A DNA stretch of 60,367 nucleotides from Candidatus Rokuibacteriota bacterium (GTDB lineage: Bacteria > Methylomirabilota > Methylomirabilia > Rokubacteriales > CSP1-6): assembly GCA_003220475.1 (NCBI GenBank), contig QHSO01000026.1, positions 1 through 60,367 on the forward strand. Reading direction: 5' to 3'. Made by a program: the position numbers and the translations under genes. Of the stretch, positions 8,573 through 17,108 are shown in pieces (positions within the stretch are counted from its first letter, which is position 1; every line of letters begins with the position of its first letter). The notes below the pieces were generated by a model. The model made no database searches. It had not been told where the DNA came from and was given only the letters and a program-made list of their open reading frames with translations.

Positions 8573-9184
8573 ATGGACAGCGCCTACGCCAAGATTTCGC
8601 CGTGCACCTTCGCCGAAGTCGTCACGCGTGATCGCGTGATGGATCCCGCCATCCGGCCGCTGTGGGAGCCGATCCCGCGCGTGGCCGGTCCCGCGTATCC
8701 GGTCGCGTGCCCGGCCGGCGACAACCTGATGCTGCACGTGGCGATCCATCGTGCCCCCGCGGGCTCGGTGATCGTGTGCGCGGCCGGCGACTCCAACTGG
8801 GCCATGGCGGGCGGCAACGTCTGCGCGTACGCGCAGCAGCGGGGGATCGCCGGATTCGTCGTCGACGGCGTCATCCGCGACATCGCCGAGACGCGGAAGA
8901 ACAAGTTTCCCGTCTTCGGCCGCGGCGTGATCCCGATTCCCGGCGTGCGCAAGACGGCGGGGCTCATCGACGTCCCGGTCGTGTGCGGCGGCGTCACCGT
9001 GGCGCCGGGCGACGTCGTCGTCGCGGACGAAGAGGGCATCGTGGTGCTGCCGAGGGCGCAGGCGGCCGATCTACTGAGCCGTGCGCAGATGCGGGCCAAG
9101 AAGGAAGAAGAGACGACGCTCGAGCAGTGGGTGAAGAATCACAAGGAGCGGATCGACGAGGTCGTCAAGACGCTGGGGATTTAG
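8573..9184 (+). CDS. RraA-like/4-hydroxy-4-methyl-2-oxoglutarate aldolase family protein
   Basis: A 203-aa member of the RraA fold family, which includes class II HMG/CHA pyruvate aldolases and the RNase E inhibitor RraA. Visible marks are the GDSNWAMAGGN segment, DGVIRDIAETR (acid residues that bind the divalent metal in aldolases) and PGDVVVADEEGIVVLP near the C-terminus. In the family the G-x3-D-x-RD arrangement signals aldolase or decarboxylase activity, which is more likely than RNase E regulation in this setting. The ATG at 8573 is 3 nt after the permease stop with GGAG upstream. It is convergent with trxA, overlapping by 4 nt. Confidence 0.85.
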   Translation: MDSAYAKISPCTFAEVVTRDRVMDPAIRPLWEPIPRVAGPAYPVACPAGDNLMLHVAIHRAPAGSVIVCAAGDSNWAMAGGNVCAYAQQRGIAGFVVDGVIRDIAETRKNKFPVFGRGVIPIPGVRKTAGLIDVPVVCGGVTVAPGDVVVADEEGIVVLPRAQAADLLSRAQMRAKKEEETTLEQWVKNHKERIDEVVKTLGI

Positions 9185-9498
9185 GCCCCCAGCGCCTTGT
9201 CGATCTTCGCGTCGAGCGTGGCGCGCGGCACGGCGCCGATCACCTTGTCGACGATCTGGCCGGCCCGCACGAACAGGATGGTCGGGATCGACTGGATCTG
9301 GTAGCGGCCCGCGAGGGCCGGCTCTTCGTCCACGTTCACCTTCGCCACGCGAACGCGGCCGCCGCGATCGCGCTCCAGCGCCTCGAGCACGGGGCCGATG
9401 GCACGGCAGGGCCCGCACCAGGGTGCCCAGAAATCCACGAGCAGCAGCTCGTCGGTCGTCGCCAGCGTCTCGTCGAACGTCGCCTCGGTCAGCGTCAT
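9181..9498 (-). CDS. trxA: thioredoxin
   Basis: Classical single-domain thioredoxin, 105 aa from the ATG at 9498, which is the right start because AGGAGGAGA lies about 6 nt before it. The dithiol active site WCGPC is at residues 27-31 inside VDFWAPWCGPC, and the cis-proline loop is IQSIPTILF. It acts as a cytoplasmic protein-disulfide reductase and would be reduced by thioredoxin reductase (not in the window). The 3' end overlaps the RraA-like gene on the other strand by 4 nt. Confidence 0.96.
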   Translation of the reverse strand: MTLTEATFDETLATTDELLLVDFWAPWCGPCRAIGPVLEALERDRGGRVRVAKVNVDEEPALAGRYQIQSIPTILFVRAGQIVDKVIGAVPRATLDAKIDKALGA

Positions 9499-9560
9499 CG
9501 GCAATCTCCTCCTCTCGCATTGGGATGCGGGGAAAGCGGGGAGGGATGCCGGCGTGTGCC

Positions 9561-10550
9561 TCAGTCGGAGCCGGCGACGGTCAGCGTGGCTTCCACGTCC
9601 TGCGGCGCGAAGCCGTTGAGCTCAGAGAACACGATCCGGATCGGAATCTCCGCGTAGCGCGTCTCCTCGGGGAACGGCAGCTCCGTGAACCACGCCCGCT
9701 GGTGACCGGGCGGGATCCTGCCGAACAGCATCTCGCGCCCGTTCAGCTCCGCGAGCGGGCTCTGCAGCGTTCCCCGCAGCTGCGCGGTCGCGCCCGCGCC
9801 GCGGTTGGTGATCTCCACGACGAGCAGCTTGCCGTCGACGCGAACGTCGACGCCCGTCTGCGGCGGAGCGCCGGGCGTGTGGGGCGACATGTCGACGCCT
9901 TTCAAATAGAGCGCACGCGCCGTGTCGAGGTCGAGGCGGAAGGCCTTCTCGTCGCGCTCTGTCGCCGTGGCCGTGGAGACGGCGACGTTGAGCGCATCGC
10001 GCGGATAGGTCGGCAGGCGTGCGATCTCGTCCGCGAGGTTGACGCTCACGACGCCGGCGTCGTCGGCGACGATCCAGCGCGAGACGGCATTGTCGATGTC
10101 GATCGTCACCGCGCCTGCCTTCCAGGGCTCGACGATCTCCTGCGTCTCGGACGTGCGGCGCGGCTCGCTCCGAACCCGCTTGGTGCCGAGCACCGTCGAT
10201 TCGAGACCGGTGAGGGCGCCGGCCAGGCGTTCGGGCTGTGTGAGCAGCCGCAGCCCTTCGCCGAAGAGCGTGTCGAAGAGGAAGGCGATCGGCCGCGTCG
10301 GGTCGAAGTTGACCTCGGTCGCCACCTCGTCCGTCTCCTCCGCTTCGTAGACCGGCGCCTGAACTTTCCGCGCGACCTGGATCTTCAGCGTTGGATCGGT
10401 CACGGTTGGCGTGGCGGCCAGGCTGATGACGGGTGCGACGCGGACAGGGGCCTTCTGGTCGACGAACTGGACCTTGCCGGCCGGCGAGTTGACCGTGTAC
10501 GTGCACCCGGACGCCACCACGCACAACAGCAGAAGCTGAAGATATCGCAT
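9561..10550 (-). CDS. putative lipoprotein of unknown function
   Basis: A 329-aa exported protein. From the ATG at 10550, which has GGAGGC upstream, the N-terminus MRYLQLLLLCVVASGC is a type II signal peptide with its lipobox cysteine at residue 16. The mature part is beta-rich with no catalytic motif that I recognise. It contains FDPTRPIAFLFDTLFGEGLRLL and, toward the C-terminus, a segment resembling an Ig-like or DUF4384/FxLYD-type domain (KLLVVEITNRGAGATAQLRG). An envelope location is therefore supported, but no function. It is not obviously in an operon with its neighbours. Confidence 0.65.
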   Translation of the reverse strand: MRYLQLLLLCVVASGCTYTVNSPAGKVQFVDQKAPVRVAPVISLAATPTVTDPTLKIQVARKVQAPVYEAEETDEVATEVNFDPTRPIAFLFDTLFGEGLRLLTQPERLAGALTGLESTVLGTKRVRSEPRRTSETQEIVEPWKAGAVTIDIDNAVSRWIVADDAGVVSVNLADEIARLPTYPRDALNVAVSTATATERDEKAFRLDLDTARALYLKGVDMSPHTPGAPPQTGVDVRVDGKLLVVEITNRGAGATAQLRGTLQSPLAELNGREMLFGRIPPGHQRAWFTELPFPEETRYAEIPIRIVFSELNGFAPQDVEATLTVAGSD

Positions 10551-10663
10551 CCGTGCCTCCCGGCGGCTAGAGTCAGTCCTTAATATCACGGCGCTGTCGA
10601 CGCGCCCACCCGTCGCCGGCCACGTCGGCGGCGCCGAGCGGGCGCGCGGACGCCGTCGACCTA

Positions 10664-11155
10664 CTACTTCTCGAACACGGCGACGTTGTTCGTCGGCTTG
10701 CCCTCGGCGTTCGTGCCCTTCGAGGTCGCGGTCATCGTCTTGCCGTCGGCCGAGACCACGCGCCTGATGGTGACGACCGGCTTGCCGTCCTTCTTGTCGA
10801 TGCGCTCGGTCGTGCGGGCATCGATGCGCTTGAGCGAGACTTTGTCGGCGCCGAGCGCGGAGCCGGTGAGGGGATAGTCCTTGCCGTCGAAATTGGCCGT
10901 GTACGTGACCGTCACTTTCTTGCCGTCCGCCGTCACCGTCTCGGAGGTGACCTTTTCACCCTTGCCGACCGCATCGACCTTCAGCGTCTGGCTCTGAGGC
11001 GGCGGACCCGGGTCGTACTTCGACTTGGCGACATTGAGCTTCCACGTGCCGACGCGTGGGTCCTTGGACTGCGCCGACAGCTGCGCGACGTCCGCAGCCA
11101 CGATCACGAAGAAAACGACGAGTGCGAGAGTCACCGCACGTCGGATCGAGTGCAT
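10664..11155 (-). CDS. secreted hypothetical protein
   Basis: A 163-aa protein with a clear N-terminal signal peptide (MHSIRRAVTLALVVFFVIVA, cleavage probably after LSAQ). The mature part begins SKDPRVGTWKLNVAKSKYDPG and is rich in T, K and V with repeated beta-strand pattern, suggesting a small periplasmic beta-barrel or sandwich. Homologues with the VGTWKLN-KSKY opening are common as uncharacterised exported proteins in soil bacteria. The start at 11155 is supported by GGGGGAGGAG just upstream; a longer reading from 11233 would cover this ribosome site and is rejected. Confidence 0.65.
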   Translation of the reverse strand: MHSIRRAVTLALVVFFVIVAADVAQLSAQSKDPRVGTWKLNVAKSKYDPGPPPQSQTLKVDAVGKGEKVTSETVTADGKKVTVTYTANFDGKDYPLTGSALGADKVSLKRIDARTTERIDKKDGKPVVTIRRVVSADGKTMTATSKGTNAEGKPTNNVAVFEK

Positions 11156-11284
11156 TCGTACTCCTCCCCCTTTGAGTGAGCTGCATCGATAGCGCCGCGG
11201 CTCGATCACCTCCCTCGCGGGTCCGGTACACACTGCGCCGAACGGACTCGCTGCGCAATGGCCTGTGAAGCAGCGCTCGGAGCG

Positions 11285-12004
11285 CTAACCAACGAGGCCG
11301 ATCCTCACGCGGCGGTTGTGGCGGCCCTTGTTGTCGATCTTGAGGATGCGCACGGCGCGTGAGCGGCCGGTGGACGCCAGATGCGTGCCCCCGCACGCCT
11401 GGCGGTCGAGCCCGACGATCTCGACGACGCGTACGCTGCCATCGGGCGCCGGCGGCGGCGCCACCGAGCGGCATCGGATCAGCCCGGGCTCAGTGCCGAT
11501 CGCCTCGGCCGGCACCCACTCGAAGCGCAGAGGCAGGTCCTGGCGGATCACGTCGTTGAGCTGTGGCTCCAGCGCGCGTAGCCGGTCGTTGTCGACGTCG
11601 GGCAGGTCGAAGTCCGTCCGCGCCGTCCCGTCGTCGTTCAGCTGCGCGCCGGTGATCAGCGCGCCCTGGAAATGCTGGAAGACGAGCGCGTTGAGGACGT
11701 GCGCGTTGGTATGCAGCTCCGTCTGCAGCGCCCGGAACGCCGGATCGACCGCCGCCTGCACGACACCGTCCGCTTCGACGGCATCGGTGAGAAGGTGCCA
11801 GACGCGGCCATCGGCGGCGATCTCGAAGCCCGTAATCGCCGTCTCGCCGGAGCGCCAGCTCAGGCGCCCTCGGTCGGGAAGTTGACCGCCGCCGCCGGGA
11901 TGGAACGGGCTGCACTCGAGCACGACCGCACCCGGCCGCGCGTCGACCACGCGCGTCTCGAGCGTCAGGACATCGGGTTGGTCGTGGCAGAAATAGCGCG
12001 ACAC
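11285..12004 (-). CDS. AlaX-type alanyl-tRNA trans-editing protein
   Basis: A 239-aa free-standing editing domain homologous to the second additional domain of alanyl-tRNA synthetase, which hydrolyses Ser- or Gly-mischarged tRNA-Ala. The four zinc ligands can be placed: H98 and H102 in ELHTNAHVLNAL and C204 and H208 in QACGGTHLA. The N-terminal glycine-rich motif PFHPGGGGQLPD (33-44) is typical of AlaX-M/AlaRS editing modules. Length fits AlaX type II. It begins with GTG, 7 nt after the NIPSNAP stop, with GGAGG upstream, so the two are co-transcribed. Confidence 0.92.
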   Translation of the reverse strand: MSRYFCHDQPDVLTLETRVVDARPGAVVLECSPFHPGGGGQLPDRGRLSWRSGETAITGFEIAADGRVWHLLTDAVEADGVVQAAVDPAFRALQTELHTNAHVLNALVFQHFQGALITGAQLNDDGTARTDFDLPDVDNDRLRALEPQLNDVIRQDLPLRFEWVPAEAIGTEPGLIRCRSVAPPPAPDGSVRVVEIVGLDRQACGGTHLASTGRSRAVRILKIDNKGRHNRRVRIGLVG

Positions 12005-12010
12005 GGCCGC

Positions 12011-12319
12011 TCAGCCTCCGAGTGTCATGCGATCCTCGATCGAGCCCACGAGGTCGCCGTGCTGGGCGCTCGTCGCGCGCTTGATCTCTTTCCATTCGCC
12101 GTCCGCCATGAACTTCGTCCATGCCGCCTGCTTCGTCGCCTCATCGGGCCACGTCAGCAGGTAGACGAACTCCGTGCGACGGTCGCTCTTGGCCTCCCAC
12201 ATCGCCAGGATGCGGAAGCCGTATGACTTCATGATTCGCGCGGCGTGATCGCGGAAGCGCTCGTGAAAGGCCGACTTGTTGTGCTCGAAGATCTCGTAGG
12301 CGCGCAGCTGATGGATCAT
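12011..12319 (-). CDS. NIPSNAP family protein
   Basis: A 102-aa ferredoxin-like (dimeric alpha-beta barrel) protein of the NIPSNAP family. It has the characteristic start MIHQLRAYEIFEHNK followed by FHERFRDHAARIMKSYGF and the WPDEATKQAAWTKFMADGEW segment. These proteins are small, often metabolic or stress-related; no biochemical role can be given. It precedes the AlaX gene on the same strand with a 6-nt gap and follows the collapsed transketolase remnant. Confidence 0.87.
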   Translation of the reverse strand: MIHQLRAYEIFEHNKSAFHERFRDHAARIMKSYGFRILAMWEAKSDRRTEFVYLLTWPDEATKQAAWTKFMADGEWKEIKRATSAQHGDLVGSIEDRMTLGG

Positions 12320-12322
12320 GGT

Positions 12323-12512
12323 CTATCGGCCGAGAAACTTGGCCACGCTCCGCGCGATGCCGTCCGGATCGAAGCCGCCGAGTGATTCTCCACGGTCACC
12401 ACGTGGCCGGTCTTGGCGGCCGACCCGGTTGGCCCGACCCCGCGTGCGCCAGCATCCGAATGATCTGGACACGGCAGGCGCGCGCGATCGCCGGCAGTCG
12501 GGGGTCAGCCAC
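12323..12512 (-). pseudogene. collapsed remnant of transketolase gene(s)
   Basis: Three short pieces of transketolase lie back to back. From a GTG at 12512 the reading RACRVQIIRMLAHAGSGQPG matches the start of transketolase (N-terminal thiamine-diphosphate subunit, usual form ...ILRMLHEAGSGHPGG). It runs into KTGHVVTVENHS, which is the beginning of the C-terminal transketolase domain (VVTVENHS). After a frame change comes LGGFDPDGIARSVAKFLGR and a stop at 12323, the usual end of that domain. Some 1.5 kb of coding sequence that should separate these parts is absent. The GTG overlaps the stop of the upstream pmbA-like gene, so it was the next cistron of that operon. Whether this is a true deletion or a bad join in the assembly cannot be told here. 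Confidence 0.6.
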
Positions 12513-13913
12513 TGGAGTCCTCGACGTGGGCGATGGCGTCGATGCGGACGTCGCGGACCGAATCATATAAGAATCCGCGGTGACCGTACAGGTGAAATCG
12601 CCCGCGCGCAGTCCGTTGATCGGGTACGTGTACCAGATGCGGCCGACGTAGAGCCCGTTGCCGACGCGGCGGAACAGCTCGTCACGATCGAGGGGCTCGG
12701 CGCCCTCGACGACGACGTTGGTGGCCGCGATCGACGGTCGGCTGGCGAACTGGCGTCCACCGCCGGCGCCGAAGCGAAAGCCGTTGCGCGGCACCAGTGC
12801 GGCCGCCCGTACGGCGTCGTCGGCCCCGCCGAGCTTGTCGGCGCGCTGCGGGTCGCGCATCAGCCGCTCGGTCTCGTACCAGCACGACAGGCAGCCGGTG
12901 AGCACACCCTCGCGGATGAGATCGGTGCGGCCCGTCGGCAGGCCCTCGCACGTGATGCCCTTGGAGCCCATCATCCCGGGCATCGCGCCGTGGTCGTAGA
13001 TCGACAGCGCGGACGACGCCACGCGCCGGCCGAGGCGGCCGAGAAACGGCGACGCCGAGGCGTAGAACGTCTCCGCGTTGCAGGCCGGCAGGACGAGGTC
13101 ATTCAGGATGTCGGCCACCGGCTGGCGGCCGAAGACGACCGTGTAACGGCCCGAGGGCACGCGCGTGCCACCGAGGGCGGCGATAGCCGCCCGCGCTGCC
13201 TCACCGCCCGCTTCGTCGCTGAAGTCGTCGAGGCGCGTGCCCGTCGACCATCCCGAGCCCTTGGCCGCGTGGGCCTCGACCATGGACGTCACGAACGACG
13301 TGATCAGCGTCGTCTCGTCCGTTTGGACGTGCGGCATCGCCGTCGACGCGATGGCCATGCGCTCCTGGATCATCGTCACGTCGCCGCTGATGATCAGCCC
13401 CAGCCGGCGCAGCGCCTCTTCGCCGTCGGCCAGATCGGCCAGACGCGACGACGCCAGGAAGGTCCGGAGCGCGCCACCGATGATCGTCCATCCTGCCTCG
13501 ACGAGGCGCTCGTCGCTCACGCGCATGAGCGCGGGATCGTGATAGTCGCTCAGCGTCCGCGGCGCGGCCAGCGGGCGCGGCAGCGAGACGAAGTCCGGGT
13601 CCGCCACCGCGGCGCGCCGCGCTTTGTCGAACGCGCGCTCGATGCCGGACACGGAGAGGTCGTTCGGCTCGCTGCCGAAGCCCAATCGCCGGCCGCCGGG
13701 CGCGTCCAGGACGATCTGCAGACCGATGCCGTACGACTCGACCGACTTCGGCTCCTCCACGCCGTTGCAGGGGATGTGCGAGGTGTAGTTCAGGCGCGTG
13801 AGGAGCGCGGCGTTGGCCGAGACGAACGCCTCCACCTCGCTCACGCCCGGCTGGGCGCGCGCCCAGCCCAGCGCCTGCTCCGCTGCGCGGCTCAACTCGC
13901 CGAGATCGCGCAT
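12505..13913 (-). pseudogene. PmbA/TldE-like protein with disrupted C-terminus
   Basis: Second subunit-type member of the TldD/PmbA family, which with TldD forms the heterodimeric protease that processes modified peptides (microcin B17, CcdA, PQQ-like RiPPs). The protein starts MRDLGELSRAAEQALGWARA at 13913, one nt after the UGA-rhodanese stop, and is recognisable up to DFTCTVTADSYMIR near 12558. As expected for PmbA it lacks the HExxxH site of TldD. After that point the frame runs into unrelated sequence to 12396, but another frame gives VRDVRIDAIAHVEDSSG and a stop at 12505, which looks like the real C-terminus. About 50-60 residues between the two are missing. Confidence 0.75.
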
Positions 13914-13914
13914 G

Positions 13915-14337
13915 TCAGTGCTTGGGCGTGTCGCTGATGTTCGTGCCCTCGACCGGGTAACCCTTCGCGTGCCAGCCGGGAAGCCCTTCCTCGAGCACGC
14001 GCTGATTGCGCCAGCCGAGCACGTGGAGGACATTGCTGGCCCCACGGGACAGCGCGTGGGGACACGTTCAGTAGAAGACGACGAGCCCGGTCTTGCGGAT
14101 CTCCGACGCGCGGCGCTCCACGCTACGCAGCGGCATCGAGCGCGCGCCGCGAATGTGCATCTCGACGTAGGCGTCCCAGTTGCGGACGTCGATGATGTCC
14201 GCCTTCTCGCCGCGATCGAGCGCCGCCTTCAGCTCGTCCACCTTGATGAAGTTGACGGGCGCATCGGGCGGCGCGGCCGGGGCCGCGCCGAGCAGCACGA
14301 TCGCGGTGGCGAGCGCCGGCACCATCGCTCGGCGCAC
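13915..14337 (-). CDS. exported rhodanese with selenocysteine at the catalytic loop (UGA at codon 90)
   Basis: Read with UGA as selenocysteine, this is a complete 140-aa rhodanese. A GTG at 14337 with GGAGG seven nt upstream starts a signal peptide (MRRAMVPALATAIVLLGAAP), followed by the CH2A motif IIDVRNWDAYVEMHIRGA. The active-site strand is GLVVFY-U-TCPHALSRGAS (UGA at 14070-14068), and then the normal rhodanese end VLHVLGWRNQRVLEEGLPGW follows, with a stop at 13915. Read conventionally, the protein would end just at the catalytic loop. The UGA replaces the first cysteine of the Y-C-x-C-P motif seen in relatives. A hairpin fitting a bacterial SECIS element begins 6 nt after the UGA. The gene sits between tldD-like and pmbA-like genes, 3 nt and 1 nt apart, so it is expressed with them. 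Sulfur transfer or thiol redox in the periplasm is inferred. Confidence 0.82.
14040..14061 (-). promoter_or_regulatory. putative bacterial SECIS hairpin of the rhodanese gene
   Basis: On the minus strand CCCCACG (14061-14055) pairs perfectly with CGTGGGG (14046-14040), leaving an 8-nt apical loop CGCTGTCC that contains GU. It begins 6 nt after the in-frame UGA, and the loop lies at about the distance seen in E. coli SelB-dependent SECIS elements. Confidence 0.6.
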
Positions 14338-14340
14338 GGC

Positions 14341-15903
14341 TCAGCCTCCGAGCACGCGGGCGCGGCTGCGCATCGTCGGGCCTCCGTTGCCGAGCTTCTT
14401 GCTCTGCATCGGCTGTCCCTTGCCGCAGTTCGGGATGGGATAGAGACGGAAGTCGCGGCCGACCGCGTCGACGTTCATCAGATAGGCGCGCGTGTCCGCG
14501 GCGATGCCTCCGTCGCGGTAGAGTCGCGTGAGCTCGCCGCGCTCGATCGCATAGACCTTGCGCGCGGAGATGCGGAAGTTCTCGCGGCTCTCCGCGATCG
14601 ACGGAATCCGATGGCCGACCATGTAATAACCGCGATCGACGTCGCCGACGATCCGCGCGGGATCGGCGTCGCCGCCGTCGAAGACCGTGTTCGACATCCG
14701 GATCAGCGGTACCAGCGCGGCACTGGTCGCCTTGAAGTGCCCGTTGGGCTCGCCGCCGAACACGGCCGCCGTCTGGCGGCTGTTCATGAAGCCACGGAAG
14801 ATGCCGCGCTCGATGTGGGTCACGCGCCGGGCGGGCGTGCCCTCGTGATCGTAGGCGTAGTGACCGTAGCCCGGAAGCGCGGGGTCCGAGTACGCGGTCA
14901 CCAGCGGAGATGCGATCCGCTGGCCGACCTGATGGGCGTCGAGATCGGCGAGCAGCCACGAGCGGCCGGCATACGCCGTCTCCATCTTGAGCGCGCGGTC
15001 GAGCTCGGCCGGGTGACCGACGATCTCGTGGGAGACGAGGGTGTTGTAGTGCGGATCCGTCACCACGACGACCTCGCGCTCGGAGCTCGGCAGCGGCGGC
15101 GCCGCCGCGAGCTCGGCGGCGTCGTGCGCGAGAGCCAGCGCGAAGTCGCGAAACGGTGGGAAGGCGAGCAGGGGATCGTCGACGCCGCCGGCGATGACCT
15201 CCCAGCCGCGCTGGTGGCCCATGACGTCGTACAGCTCCTGGCTCGTCTCGGCGCCGACGGCGACGACCGAGGCGGCGCCCTGCGTGAGCGCGAACGCCTG
15301 ATCGATCACGGCGCCCTCCGTGGAGGCGAACAGCTCGCGCGTGAGCTGCGTGAGCAGCGGAATCCAGTTGTAGCGCACGCTCGGCTCGGCGGCGGCGATC
15401 GCGCGCGAGACGTCGACCGCGGCCGCGACCATGTCGCCGAGCGGAACGCTGCGCGGATCGATCCGATAGACGGCGGGGACGACGTCGCGGCGGACGTCGA
15501 CCGTGTAGAGTTTCAGCTCGGCCAGCGTCGCGCCCAGCGGCCCGAACTTCTCGCGCGCGGTCGCTTTGTGCTCGGCGTTCGCCATCGCGCGGCGGTACGC
15601 GCGCTCGAGCGCCTCCCGCAGTCGCGCCTCGAGATCCGCGACATCGGCGGCGCCGAGGACGATCCCGAGCCACCCCGGCGCCACGCTCCGATCGCCGGCC
15701 AGCACCCGGACGCCGGCGGTGCACGCGTAGTCGTCGCCCGACGAGCGCTCGGCGCCGTTCTCGGCGATCGCGTGGCGACTCTCGGTGACCTCGAGGCGCA
15801 GGTCGGCATAGGCCAGGTGGGGCAGTCGCCGGCGCGCGTCGGCCAGCAGCGCGGGTACGTTCTCGCGCGCGCGATCGATCAGATCGACGGTGATGGCGGC
15901 CAT
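14341..15903 (-). CDS. TldD-family zinc metalloprotease
   Basis: A 520-aa TldD homologue. The family's zinc-binding HExxxH appears as HEIVGH at residues 292-297 within TLVSHEIVGHPAELDRAL; the downstream GIFRGFMNSRQTA and the TRAYLMNVDAVGRDFR part of the C-terminal barrel are also typical. TldD pairs with PmbA/TldE to form a heterodimeric peptidase for unfolded or modified peptides, and a pmbA-like gene is encoded two cistrons downstream. The selenocysteine-type rhodanese lies between them. It begins 2 nt after the moeA stop, so moeA, this gene, the rhodanese and the pmbA-like gene form one operon. Confidence 0.92.
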   Translation of the reverse strand: MAAITVDLIDRARENVPALLADARRRLPHLAYADLRLEVTESRHAIAENGAERSSGDDYACTAGVRVLAGDRSVAPGWLGIVLGAADVADLEARLREALERAYRRAMANAEHKATAREKFGPLGATLAELKLYTVDVRRDVVPAVYRIDPRSVPLGDMVAAAVDVSRAIAAAEPSVRYNWIPLLTQLTRELFASTEGAVIDQAFALTQGAASVVAVGAETSQELYDVMGHQRGWEVIAGGVDDPLLAFPPFRDFALALAHDAAELAAAPPLPSSEREVVVVTDPHYNTLVSHEIVGHPAELDRALKMETAYAGRSWLLADLDAHQVGQRIASPLVTAYSDPALPGYGHYAYDHEGTPARRVTHIERGIFRGFMNSRQTAAVFGGEPNGHFKATSAALVPLIRMSNTVFDGGDADPARIVGDVDRGYYMVGHRIPSIAESRENFRISARKVYAIERGELTRLYRDGGIAADTRAYLMNVDAVGRDFRLYPIPNCGKGQPMQSKKLGNGGPTMRSRARVLGG

Positions 15904-15905
15904 CG

Positions 15906-17108
15906 TCAGAGCGCTTCGAAGGGCTCGACGGTCACGCGCTCACCGGCCGCGACGTCACCGCGCGCCTCCTCGAGCACGACGAAGCAGTTGCCGGCGACCA
16001 TGGACGAGAGAATGCCCGAGCCCTGCGGCCCCGTCGTGCAGACGTCCCAGTCGCCGTCGCGGAACGCGAGGATGCCGCGCTTGTACTCGGTACGGCCGGT
16101 CTTCTTCCGCATCGGCTCCAGCGCGCGCGCCTGCCACGTCGGCGGAAAGATCCGGCGACGTCCCGCCAGCTTGTAGAGCGCCGGGCGAACGAACAGCATG
16201 AACGACAGCAGCGACGCCACCGGGTTGCCCGGCAGGCCGAAGAACAGCGCGCCGTCGATGTGGCCCACGGCGAACGGGCGGCCGGGCTGCATCGCCACCT
16301 GCCAGAAATCGATGGCCCCGACCTCCTGCAGCACGTCCTTCACGAGGTCGTACACGCCCACCGACACACCGCCGGAGGTGACGACGACGTCGGCGGCGCG
16401 CGCGGCGTCGCGCAGCGCGTCGCGTAGCGTCTCGCGCACGTCGGGAACGATGCCGAGATCGCTCACGTCGCCGCCGCACTGCTCGATCGAGCCGCGCAGC
16501 GTGAAGCGATTGGCGTCGTAGATCTGACCGGGACGCCGCGGCGTGCCGGGCTCGGCCACCTCGTCGCCGGTCGACATCAGCGCGACGCGCGGCCGACGGC
16601 GCACCGACACCTGCCAGGCCCCGAGCGAGGTCATCAGGCCGATCTCCTGCGGCCGCAGCACGGTGCCGGCCTCGATGACCGTCTTCCCCGCGGCGACGTC
16701 CTCGCCGGCACGCCGCACGTTGGCGCCCTTGTCGATGGGGCCGACGCGGACGCGGTCAGCCTCGCGCTGCACGATTTCTTGGGGGTAGACGGTGTCGGCG
16801 CCGGCGGGCATCGGCGCGCCGGTCATGATGCGCAGGGCCTGCCCGGCGCCGAGCGCGCGCTCGAAGACCGCGCCCGCGGCGAGGTCGCCGATCACGACGA
16901 GGTCGCGCGTGGCGCGCGGCGGAATATCGGCGCCGCCCACGGCGTAGCCGTCGACCGCGGAGTTGTCCGCGGGCGGTACGTCGAACGGCGCGGCGAAATC
17001 CTCGCTGAGCACGCGCGCCAGCGCGCGTGTCAGCGGCACCAGCTCGGCCGCGAGCGGCACGCCGATGCGGGCGAGAATCTGCGCTTGCCCGTCGCGCACC
17101 GAGATCAT
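15906..17108 (-). CDS. moeA: molybdopterin molybdenumtransferase MoeA
   Basis: A 400-aa enzyme that inserts molybdate into adenylylated molybdopterin, the last common step of molybdenum cofactor synthesis. Domains run as usual: an N-terminal region with DVPPADNSAVDGYAV, the RIMTGAPMPAGADTVYPQE segment, a central MogA-like domain with TSGGVSVGVYDLVKDVL and GLPGNPVASLL, and a C-terminal beta-barrel. It supports the molybdenum hydroxylases encoded 27 kb away. The ATG at 17108 lacks a ribosome site; a perfect TATAAT ends 7 nt before it, suggesting a leaderless message. It is divergent from the RDD gene. Confidence 0.95.
   Translation of the reverse strand: MISVRDGQAQILARIGVPLAAELVPLTRALARVLSEDFAAPFDVPPADNSAVDGYAVGGADIPPRATRDLVVIGDLAAGAVFERALGAGQALRIMTGAPMPAGADTVYPQEIVQREADRVRVGPIDKGANVRRAGEDVAAGKTVIEAGTVLRPQEIGLMTSLGAWQVSVRRRPRVALMSTGDEVAEPGTPRRPGQIYDANRFTLRGSIEQCGGDVSDLGIVPDVRETLRDALRDAARAADVVVTSGGVSVGVYDLVKDVLQEVGAIDFWQVAMQPGRPFAVGHIDGALFFGLPGNPVASLLSFMLFVRPALYKLAGRRRIFPPTWQARALEPMRKKTGRTEYKRGILAFRDGDWDVCTTGPQGSGILSSMVAGNCFVVLEEARGDVAAGERVTVEPFEAL

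Noticed and set aside
13798-16176. 792-codon open frame on the plus strand
   Set aside because: It runs opposite the pmbA-like, rhodanese, tldD-like and moeA genes; the low-complexity arginine-rich translation marks it as a shadow.
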